Shown here: piece after piece, positions 49,235 to 64,000 of the stretch | Position numbering within the stretch: position 1 is the stretch's first letter | How the letters are laid out: each line of letters starts with the position of its first letter | Assembly (NCBI RefSeq): GCF_000002995.4 | Contig: NW_025062284.1 | Location: forward strand, 682,001 to 746,000 | Origin: Brugia malayi | Taxonomy: Eukaryota; Nematoda; Chromadorea; Rhabditida; Onchocercidae | Reading direction: 5' to 3' | Length of the DNA stretch: 64,000 nucleotides | Program-made: the position numbers and the translations under genes | The notes under the pieces: generated by a model | Seen by the model: only the letters and a program-made list of their open reading frames with translations | Database searches by the model: none | Told to the model about the DNA's origin: nothing

Positions 49235-49685
49235 ATGGTAAATATTTGTATTTATGTAAAAGTATAATAAATAATTTAAACTTTACAAAGTTTTTTTTTT
49301 AACCAAATCAAAGTTTATTTTTAATTAAATCAAAGTTTATTTTACAAAGTTTATTAATGAAAACTTTTGGTAAATATTTGTAAAAGTAAAATAATTAATT
49401 TAAACTTTACAAAGTTTTTTTTTTTTAATCAAATCAAAGTTTAATTAATGAAAACTTTTGGTAAATATTTGTAAAAGTAAAATAATTAATTTAAACTTTA
49501 CAAAGTTTTTTTTTTAACCGAATCAAAGTTTATTTTTAATCAAATCAAAGTTTATTTTTACAAAGTTTATTTAATGAAAACTTTCGGTAAATATTTGTAA
49601 AAGTAAAATAATTAATTTAAACTTTACAAAGTTTATTTTTATAAAGTTTATTTAATGAAAACTTTTAAATAAACTTTGTAAATGT
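49235..49685. repeat. Tandem array (AATTTAAACTTTACAAAG)
   Basis: Four imperfect copies with TTTAATGAAAACTTTTGG and GTAAATATTTGTAAAAGTAA. Confidence 0.85.
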
Positions 49686-50459
49686 CGCATTTTTGAACTT
49701 TGACTTTATATCGCATATAATATTATATAATTTTTTTACATAAATTTAAAATTATTTGTTAAAAAAATTTTTGTTTTTTTCTTTTTGGTAATAATTTTAT
49801 TAAAATAAAATATGCAATTGTGATTTTTTGTTAATAATTAAAAATTAAATTATCATATTAAGAATTTAATAATTATCATATTTAATTATCATTTAATAAT
49901 TATCATATTAAAAAAATTATGTAGCTGATAACTGATAAGTGAGCGAAAATGATTAGAGTTAATATCAGTGAATTTTAGGATGAAAAAATTAAAATTTGAA
50001 ATAAAAAATTAGAAAAAATAAAATTTGAAACAAAATTTATTAATTATAATGAATTGACAATATATTAGATTAAAAATTAAATTATTATAATATATAAAAT
50101 AAAAAAAAAAAATGACTGTATTAATTAAAAATTAATTAATTAAAAAGTTAAATTTGACTTGATGCTAAATATTTTTCAGTATCGAAAAATGAAAAATAAA
50201 GCATTAAAAATACAAAATTTAAATTTCAAATATTTGAAAAGAATTAATTGAACACAGATTGCTTAATAAAAATTAAAAATAAAAATTAAATTTAAAAATA
50301 AAAATTAATAATTCATTCGTAGATAAAAGTTCCATTCTTTTTTTTTTTAAAAAAAAAAACTAATTTTGATAATTTAAAGAGAAAAAAAATATTTGAGAAA
50401 AAAAAAAAAGTGAAATATTTTGATAAATCAGAAAAAAGATTTATTAGTTTTGAATTAAA

Positions 50460-51285
50460 TTATTCTAATAGAGCTAAAAATTTGAATTAAATTAAATTTT
50501 TTTTTTTTTTCAATTAGTTAAGTTATTTGATTTCTTATCATTACTACTAATTATTTTATCAGTGTTATTTATCACTAATTACTGATTATCATTGTTATCA
50601 TTATTTAAATAACTTAATTTAATCATTCAATAGAGCTAGAAATTTGAATTAAATTAAATTTTTCATTCAATTAGTTAAGTTATTTGATTTCTTATCATTA
50701 CTACTAATTATTTTATCAGTGTTATTTATCACTAATTACTGATTATCATTGTTATCATTATTTAAATAACTTAATCATTCAATAGAGCTAGAAATTTGAA
50801 TTAAATTAAATTTTTCATTCAATTAGTTAAGTTATTTAATTTTTTATCATTACTACTAATCATTTTATCAGTGTTATTTATCACTAATTATTGATTATCA
50901 TTACTTACTTTTTTTGTAATTAAAAATAAGCGAAAGAATTTCTCTCAAAAGTTAGTAAAAATATTCGTTTTTTTTTTCTGTGCTTAATAAATAATTAACA
51001 ATATTTTCATGCTACTAACTAAATTAAAATGATTAATTTAAAAATTATACTGATAACACTGATAACACTGATAATTTTGTTATCACATAATTAATATCAA
51101 TTAAAAATAAGCGAAAGAATTTCTCTCAAAAGTTAGTAAAAATATTCGCTTTTTTTTTCTGTCCTTAATAAATTATTAACAATATTTTCATGCTACTAAC
51201 TAAATTAAAATGATTAATTTAAAAATTATACTGATAACACTGATAACACTGATAATTTTGTTATCACATAATTAATATCAAAAAA
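50460..51285. repeat. Two arrays: about 150 bp x3 and about 180 bp x2
   Basis: First: TTATCATTACTACTAATTAT, TTTATCAGTGTTATTTATCA, three copies. Second: AAAAATAAGCGAAAGAATTT and TGATAACACTGATAACACTG, two near-identical copies at about 50923 and 51104. Confidence 0.9.
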
Positions 51286-51759
51286 AATATCTAACGCAAA
51301 AATAAAAAAATAGGAAAAAAGACAAAAAAAAAAAATGCATCAATTTTTTGACAAACATTTTGCTACCACATTTTATTATATATAATAAAATAGCAAAAAA
51401 AAATTGTTTGAAAAGAATTTGTTAGAATTAAAAATTAGAAAAAAAAATTTAAATAAAAAAAAAAAAAAAAAATTGAAAATATATTTGATTAAATTGAAAT
51501 TCAAAAAAAAAAAATTTGTTATAAAATTTGCTTTTCTTTATGGATCATTTAATTTTATTCATTTTCAATAAAAAATATTTTTATTTCATTCATTCATTCA
51601 TTTTTTTTTTTCTTCTTTCTCAATCAATTTCACATCAATTAATTCAACAAATTTAGGATAAAAAAAAAAAAAAAAAAAAAATAATTTAAAAAAAAAATAA
51701 TTTAAAAAAAAAAAAAATTTTTACGATAACTTTGACAAGGAACAAGTTAATTTAATTTG

Positions 51760-52075
51760 TAACTATAGGTCGATTAATGAATTAAAAAAAAAAAAATTTC
51801 CGGTTAAGTTTGATTTCCTATTACTCATATTTGATTATTCCGGTTAATGAATTAAAAAAAAAGCTCCGTTTTAGTTAATTTCCTATTACTCATATTCCGG
51901 TTAAATTTGATTTCCTATTACTCATATTTGTTTATTCCGTTTAATGGATAAAAAAAAATTCCCGTTTTAGCTAATTTCCTATTACTCATATTTGATTATT
52001 CCGGTTAATGAATTAAAAATTTTCCGGTTAAGTTTAATTTCCCATTACTCATATTTGATTATTTTATCAATAATC
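51760..52075. repeat. Tandem repeat, about 50-65 bp, 5 copies
   Basis: Units of TTTCCTATTACTCATATTTG and ATTATTCCGGTTAATGAATT. CCGG stands out in this AT-rich context. Confidence 0.9.
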
Positions 52076-52309
52076 GTTTTTAAATTTATCACTGAAAAAG
52101 ACAAATTGGTGAAAAAAACCGGAAAGAAATGTAATAAAACTTTAAAAATAAAAGGAAAAATTGACCTTAATTGATTACATCCTTATCAGTTGATAAAGTA
52201 TTTTTTATGCTTAAAAATTCTTATCATTTAAATTTATTCATTTATTTTACAAAATTACAATTTTTTTTTTTTTAGTTTTATCAACTAATTATTTATTAAT
52301 TATTTAGCT

Positions 52310-52625
52310 TTTATCACTTAGTGATAACAAATCAGACAGGGAGAATTTCTGGGAAAACTACCAAAAGTGTTTAGTTAATTTGCCCAAATAACCGGGCAAA
52401 TTGTAAATCAGATTTTTTGCAGATATGATAAGTCAGTTTTCCGGAAAAGGTTGCTACCTGATGATAGTTTTTTCAGTTTTATTAAATTTTTATGACTATG
52501 AAATGAATGAATGAAAAATTATCAGCTAATTATTTAGATTTTATCACTTAGTGATAACAGATGATACTAATCAGACAGGGAGAATTTCTGGGAAAACTAC
52601 CAAAAGTGTTTAGTTAATTTGCCAA
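52310..52625. repeat. Direct duplication with TCACTTAGTGATAAC palindrome
   Basis: Two copies, starting about 52311 and 52545, of TTATCACTTAGTGATAACA followed by CAGACAGGGAGAATTTCTGG and GAAAACTACCAAAAGTGTTT. The first part is a near-perfect inverted repeat. Confidence 0.85.
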
Positions 52626-52931
52626 AAAAAAAAACTAAAAAAAATCAAATTTTAAAAAAAACAAAAAACTAAAAATCAAATTTTATTAAAGTTTTTTTTT
52701 TTTTAAAAAAAATTTTACTAACAATTTTAAAAATTAACTTTACAAAAATAGCAAAATGCTGCATAATAATAGTTTTGCAGTTGAAATGATACAATTTAAA
52801 TTATTATTTATAGGTCAAAATAATGAATTAACAATTATTAAATTATTTAAATTTGCATTTTTAAAAAAAAAAAAAAAAATTTGGAATTATTTAAAAAAGC
52901 AAAAAAAAAAAAAAATTTTTTTAAATTTTAC

Positions 52932-52965
52932 TATTAATAATATGCGCATGCGCATATTATTAATA
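52932..52965. repeat. 34-bp perfect palindrome
   Basis: Two 17-base arms with no spacer, centred between 52948 and 52949. The core is ATGCGCATGCGCAT, flanked by AT-only arms (TATTAATAAT ...). Every base pairs. Confidence 0.98.
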
Positions 52966-53107
52966 CATTGAATTCATTTTTTTTTTTTAAATCAAATCTT
53001 TTTAAAAATTTTTTTTCAAAAAAAAAAATAATAAAATTTAAATTAATAGAATTTAAATTTATAAAAAAGAAAAAATTTTTTTTGAATTAAATTTTAAAAT
53101 ACATTTT

Positions 53108-58302
<5,195 letters not shown>

Positions 58303-58329
58303 CTTCTTCTAAGCAACCACACCTTTCTA

Positions 58330-58790
58330 ATATATAATTTACAAATGTTTTTATCAATTAATTTATCACTGATATTTGTGAAAAACAATTTTATTGATTA
58401 TGAAAAAAAAAAAAAAAATGGAAATGTAAATTTGTTTATTTTAATCAAAAATTTATTTTACTCTCCTTTTTTTTTTTTTTTTTCTTTTATTGATCTAACT
58501 GATAAATTTATAAAATTGTTTACTAGTATGGAAGATTGATATATAATTTGCAAATGTTTTTATCAATTAATTTATCACTGATATTTGTGAAAAACAATTT
58601 TATTGATTATGAAAAAAAAAAAATGGAAATGTAAATTTGTTTATTTTAATCAAAAATTTATTTTACTCTCCTTTTCTCAAAAATTTATTTTACTCAGCTA
58701 ATTGCTATAAATATTTGAACGATCTAACTGATAAATTTATAAAATTGTTTACTGACATGGATGATTAAAATTTGATGTAAACTTTTCTAA
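58330..58790. repeat. Direct duplication, about 205 bp
   Basis: ACAAATGTTTTTATCAATTA, TTATCACTGATATTTGTGAA and GAAATGTAAATTTGTTTATT occur twice (about 58341 and 58549), upstream of the signal-peptide exon. Confidence 0.9.
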
Positions 58791-59104
58791 TCAATGCAAC
58801 TGATATTGATAACACAATCAGATATTATCAAATTTGTTGAAATTTAAAAAAAAAAAAAGAAAAAGTTTTGAAGTAAAAATAAAATTTACTAAAATATAAA
58901 TTTTTTGTTATATGCTTTTCATTTTGAAAAAATTTTTTTTAAATTACTTAATTTAGTGATTTCTTCAATTCATTATTTTAAAAAATTGGAATAAAGTTAT
59001 GCAAAAAAAAAACAATTCGTCTAACTAAATTTTTAGTAAATGATTTCAAAAATTTTTATTTAAAGATTGTAAATTATTATCGATAACAAATAAAAAAAAT
59101 TTCT

Positions 59105-59605
59105 TTTTGCGCCTCATCAAATTTAGCTAATAAATTTTTGCGCCTCATCAAATTCAGTTAATAGATTTTTGCGCCTTATCAAATTTAGCTAATAGATTTT
59201 TGCGCCTCATCAAATTCAGTCAATAGATTTTTGCGCTTAATAGATTTTTGCGCCTTATCAAATTTAGCTAATAGATTTTTGCGCCTTATCAAATTTAGCT
59301 AATAGATTTTTGCGCTTATCAAATTTAGCTAATAAATTTTTGCGCCTCATCAAATTTAGCTAATAGATTTTTGCGCTTATCAAATTTAGCTAATAGATTT
59401 TTGCGCCTTATCAAATTTAGCTAATAGATTTTTGCGCTTATCAAATTTAGCTAATAAATTTTTGCGCCTTATCAAATTTAGCTAATAGATTTTTGCGCTT
59501 ATCAAATTTAGCTAATAGATTTTTTGCGCTTATCAAATTTAGCTAATAGATTTTTGCGCCTCATCAAATTCAATTAATAGATTTTTGCGCCTCATCAAAC
59601 TTTCA
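59105..59605. repeat. Tandem repeat, 28-33 bp, about 16 copies
   Basis: Unit AATAGATTTTTGCGCCTTAT + CAAATTTAGCT, with TTTGCGC the only GC-rich part. Confidence 0.95.
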
Positions 59606-60522
59606 TTAAGCTTATATAATTTGATGCTTTGATCTTCAAATTAATTAATTAATTAGTTGGCATTTGTAGATTTTATTAAGTTTGCATAATTTCATTAATT
59701 GTACAAAAAAAAAGAAAAATTCATCCGATAATAAGAAATTAATTTAAAAAAAAAAAATATTTATCGAAACTGAAAGTTAAATTTTTAAAAATTGTTTAAA
59801 ATAAAATTCATTAGATTAACTCACAATCAGTGATAACATTTGTTATCAGTGATAATATGATTGTATATTTTATTTTATTTTATAATTGTAATAATGAAAT
59901 GTCCCCTCAAAATGTATGATTGATCAATGATAGAAACATCGCTCAAAATAACATTGCTCCTTTGATCACTCTCGAAAATTCTTGAAAATCTCGACAAAAA
60001 AAGTTTTAAAAAATTTTTATTAATTTATTCTTTTATTTTAATACAACGACAAATGAAATGAAACAATTATATTAGCAAATAAATTTTAAATTTAACTCTT
60101 GAATGATCCCAAATTTTTTCGATTAATTTTTTTCAAATCAAATGAAGAAAACAAATAAAAATTTAACAAAAAAAAAAAAATGAAGAAATCTCAACTTATT
60201 CAGATAATTTAAATTTAATCAAAACGTTTTGAATTTTTAATTAATTTAAAATTTAAAAACAAATAAAATATCAATTTTTTTTCTTTCAAAATTTTAAAAA
60301 ATCATTATGAATTAATTAAATTTTTTTGTTTTTTTTAAATAAAATATTTAATTTAGTTCATTCATTCAATAAAATGACAAAATTGAAATGAAAAAATTTA
60401 TTCAAATAATTAAATTATATGCAAGAAATTTTTCCAAAAAAAAAAAAAAAAAAAAATTAAATAAATAAATAAATTACTTAAAAACTTAAAAAAAAAAATG
60501 GCGTAGTTTTAACACGTACTTA

Positions 60523-60561
60523 TACATTTCACGTAACTAAGTAATAATTACGTGAAATGTA
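60523..60561. repeat. Inverted repeat with 14-bp perfect arms
   Basis: TACATTTCACGTAA (60523-60536) and TTACGTGAAATGTA (60548-60561) pair exactly around an 11-base spacer. It lies about 290 bp 3' of the minus-strand stop at 60851, so it could be in that gene's 3' UTR. Confidence 0.95.
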
Positions 60562-60850
60562 ACAAATTGTAATTTTCAATTTTTTATACTATATTTTTAC
60601 TCATTTTTTTTTTTTTTTGATAAAAACTAATTAATCATAGAAATCAAAAAAAAAAAAAAAAAATAAATAAAATAAAATAATTTTTTTGATAAATTATAGG
60701 ACAAATAATTAATTATTTGTCAAACAAAAAAAAAAAAAAAAAAAGGAATCATTTAGAAAAAAAAAAAAAAGAAAATAAAAAAAAAAAATTAAAAATTAAA
60801 TTTGTAAAAAAATTTTAGCAATTATGATTAATTAATTAATTAATTATTTA

Positions 60851-61298
60851 TCACCGCCAAAGACATCGTTCTTTTGCTGTTTCATTGAAATTAGTAATTT
60901 GTTGTTTCAAATATTTATAGCATTTAGCTGCAACAATCCATGACCATGTGGAAATTATTACACCAAGAAATATGCTAACAGTCATTAGTACTTGATCTGA
61001 AATTAAAATTAAATTTAATTTTAGGTTTTTGTTTTTTTTTTTTTTTTTGCTTTTGTAGTTTGAAAAAAAGACCACTAGAAATGATAATATATTTGCAATG
61101 TTTCTTGTTTTAATTTCTAAATTAATTTGGTTTGTTCATTGATTGGTTTACAAATAAGTTATTTTTAGATTAGAAAGAATTAGTAATAATAATAGTAATA
61201 AAAATAAATAATAATAATGATAATAATAATAATAATAATAATGTCAATAGTAGTATTAATAATAATATAATAATAATAATAATAATATAATAATAATA

Positions 61299-61336
<38 letters not shown>

Positions 61337-61367
61337 TAATAGTAGTATTACTAATAATTACATATTA

Positions 61368-61402
<35 letters not shown>

Positions 61403-61565
61403 GCAGTAACAATAATAATAGTAATGATAACAATAATATTAATAATAACAATAATAATGTCAATTTTAGTAGTAATACTAATAATTATAACAATAATAAT
61501 GGCATATTAATAATAACAATAACAATAATAATGGCATATTGATAATAACAATAATAATAGTAATG

Positions 61566-61598
<33 letters not shown>

Positions 61599-61983
61599 TC
61601 AATTTTAGTAGTAATACTAATAATTATAAATAAAAAAGAAATTGTTTTAATTAATTAATTAATTAATTAAAAAAAAAACTAATTACAGGATTCATTAATA
61701 ACAGAATAGGATCCTTTCAAATGTATATAAATAGTAATTTTAAAAATTAACTTACTTCTTTATACAATTTCAAAAAATTTTTAACTCAATTTTAATTAAT
61801 TAATTAATTAATTAATCAAAGATTAAATGATATAAACGATTAGAAAGAGATAAAAGTAATGTAAAAATTACAAAAAATTATTTTTAAACAAACCAAATTC
61901 CTATTAAATGTTTGTTTTCTATATGTTATTGTATAATATAATGTATAAATAGCCAAAAGAAGAAAACCTGCACATTGAGCTAT
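60851..61983 (-). CDS. Unassigned multi-pass membrane protein, two 3' exons visible
   Basis: Minus-strand exons 61983-61872 and 60996-60851 (stop TGA) encode about 85 residues. Exon A has the hydrophobic segment GFLLLAIYTLYYTIT followed by basic YRKQ. Exon B reads QVLMTVSIFLGVIISTWSWI, a membrane helix, then VAAKCYKYLKQQ and an end at ERCLWR. Exon A starts after TTTTCAG in phase 0 and ends before GTAATT leaving one base; exon B starts with two bases, so the join is in frame. A closer donor (GTTTGT) in exon A would break the frame. The helix followed by a CYKYL-type juxtamembrane motif recalls nematode four-span membrane proteins, but I cannot name the family. No start codon was found; upstream exons may lie beyond the 130-bp repeat array or outside the window. 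Confidence 0.5.
61185..61645. repeat. TAA/ATA trinucleotide microsatellite
   Basis: AATAATAAT runs broken by GTAATAGTAGTATTA and AATGTCAATTTTAGTAGTAA phrases, within the intron of the two-exon membrane gene. Confidence 0.95.
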
Positions 61984-62084
61984 CTGAAAATTTTTTAAAA
62001 AAAAATTAATTTTAAAAAAATTTAAATTAATGCTAAACATTTAGCATTAAAAAAAAACTTTTAATTTCTATTATCGATTGATTG

Positions 62085-63135
62085 ATTGATTGATTCATAA
62101 TCAGTATTGATTGATTGCAAATGATAATATATTTGATAATGTTATCATTACTTTTAACTAACTGAAATATTAATTTCAATTATGTTGAGATAATTAATTA
62201 ATTTCAAATTTAGTTTAAAATTTTATTATGATTATATCAGTTAATATTTATTATATATATTATATGATTATATAATTAAATAACTTTTAACTAACTGATC
62301 ATAAATATCAGTTAATTATATATGATTATATAATCATAATAAAATTTTAAAGTAAATTTGAAATTAATTACCTGAACATAATCAGTATTGATTGATTACA
62401 AATGATAATATATTTGATAATGTTATCATTACTTATACTATTACTTTTAACTAACTGATATAATCTTTTCAAAATTTCAAAGTAAATTTGAAATTAATTA
62501 CCTGAACATAATCAGTATTGATTGATTGCAAATGATAATATATTTGATAATGTTATCATTACTTTTATACTACTACTTTTAACTAACTGATATAATCTTT
62601 TCAAAATTTCAAAGTAAATTTGAAATTAATTACCTCAAAATAATCAGTATTGATTGATTGCAAATGATAATATATTTGATAATGTTATCATTACTTGCTT
62701 ATGCAATATCAGTTTTAGCTAACTGATAATAAAATTTTAAAGTAAAATTGAAATTAATTACCTCAAAATAATCAGTATTGATTGATTGCAAATGATAATA
62801 TATTTGATAATGTTATCATTACTTTTATACTATTACTTTTAACTAACTGATATAATCTTTTCAAAATTTCAAAGTAAATTTGAAATTAATTACCTGAACA
62901 TAATCAGTATTGATTGATTACAAATGATAATATATTTGATAATGTTATCATTACTTTTATACTATTACTTTTAACTAACTTAACTAACTGATAAAATTTT
63001 AAAGTAAATTTGAAATTAATTAATTGTCTCAACATAATTAATATTGATTGATTGCAAATGATAATATATTTGATAATGTTATCATTATTTTTATACTATT
63101 ACTTTTAACTAACTGATATAATCATTTTAAAATTT
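62085..63135. repeat. Tandem array, about 130-bp unit, about 7 copies
   Basis: Units carry ATAATCAGTATTGATTGATT, AATGATAATATATTTGATAA, TGTTATCATTAC and AAGTAAATTTGAAATTAATT. On the minus strand several units end GTTCAG|GTAATT. Confidence 0.95.
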
Positions 63136-63744
63136 CAAAGTAAATTAAAATATAAATTTAAAAGTAAATTAAAATTAAATTATATTAAGCATTCTTAATA
63201 CTATGCATATGTTTGCAAAAAAAAAAAAAAAAAGCAAAATTTGAACAAGAAAAATGATAGTTTTATTGAAAAGCAAAAACAAAAACAAACTTTTAAACAT
63301 TTTTTTTTTTTTTTGAAAAATTTAAAAATTTAAATGAAAAAACTTTTTTTTTTTAATCTAATTAACAATAAGTCTTTGTTAATTAAACTATTTTGTTTGC
63401 TTCATAAATTTAAATTTTTTCAAAAATTTTTACTTCAAATTATTTACAATTTATCATATAATTATAAATAAATAAATTATACAAAAAAAAAAAAAGTATG
63501 AATTTATTATTAAAAGAAAAATTTTTTGTTTTTTTTTTTTTTACTTTTACTTTTCAAAAATTTACTTTGAAAAATAATTAATCTATGCGGCATTTTTCTT
63601 TCTACTTTTTTTTTTCTGTTGTTTTTCCGTTTTTTTTTTTTTTGACGATAATCAAAAGTATTTATTTTATTTACTTTTAGCAGAAACACCAATCGATCAA
63701 TCAATCAATCGATCAATCTTATTGATCTTAAACAGCAATTGATC

Positions 63745-64000
63745 TCAAAAAAAAAAACTTTAAATTTTGATAATTTTATCTGATAAAGCTTACTTAGCTC
63801 TTTAAAATTATCATCAATTGATCAATGATTAAAATTTCATTGATAATTTTATCTGATAAAGCTTACTTAGCTCTTTAAAATTATCATCAATTGATTAATG
63901 ATTAAAATTTCATTGATAATTTTATCTGATAAAGCTTACTTAGCTCTTTAAAATTATCACCAATTGATTAATGATTAAAATTTCATTGATAATTTTATCT
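63745..64000. repeat. Tandem array, about 85 bp, at least 3 copies, cut by right edge
   Basis: Units of TTTGATAATTTTATCTGATA (or CATTGATAATTT), AAGCTTACTTAGCTC and AATTATCATCAATTGAT. Continues beyond the window. Confidence 0.9.

Noticed and set aside
52756..52971. Plus-strand 71-codon ORF
   Set aside because: Lys/Phe-rich homopolymer translation that runs through the palindrome; no splice or family support.

Overview
This window looks like a very AT-rich nematode nuclear contig. The diagnosis rests on two genes with the nematode cuticle-collagen architecture (N-terminal membrane anchor, RxKR-type cleavage site, cysteine clusters, interrupted Gly-X-Y blocks, C-terminal CDHCP motif), on small multi-exon genes, and on AG acceptors placed a few bases before start codons as expected for spliced-leader trans-splicing. 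Extreme A/T content, dense introns and abundant tandem repeats would suit a parasitic nematode such as a spirurid, but the genus cannot be fixed from the sequence.

Layout. On the plus strand, 96-9507 holds the last 16 visible exons of a K-Cl cotransporter (SLC12A4-7 type, cut by the left edge). 11266-15868 holds a 13-exon FOXRED1-type mitochondrial FAD oxidoreductase, 16452-18105 a Pin1-type WW/parvulin prolyl isomerase, and 19537-20274 a ROMO1-type inner-membrane protein. These four run head to tail. On the minus strand, 22638-24355 and 44333-46942 are two cuticle collagens, each predicted at 311 residues. Between them on the plus strand, 36786-39941 encodes a 246-residue protein with two TRAIP-like RING-H2 domains. 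The right end holds two unassigned minus-strand membrane-protein genes, one with three exons (53108-58302) and one with two visible exons (60851-61983). All models were built by hand: exon phases and total lengths close correctly, and the recognised genes were checked against remembered family sequences.

The rest, roughly 24.4-36.7 kb and 40-64 kb plus most large introns, is a patchwork of local tandem arrays (units of 3, 22, 31-33, 48, about 95, 120-130, 150-165 and 178 bp) and long homopolymers. The FOXRED1 neighbourhood (about 9.5-16.4 kb) stands out as repeat-poor.

The most interesting structural theme is that several intronic duplications have copied an exon edge together with its splice site. 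Examples are the K-Cl cotransporter at about 943, 1250 and 3058, the RING gene at 37029, and the unassigned gene at 53412. They create decoy or alternative splice sites. Two of these copies, and an eight-copy exon-like satellite at 41335-42650, lie or repeat at about 164 bp. The double-RING gene, in which both RINGs are split by an intron at the same place, is the best candidate for an undescribed protein architecture.
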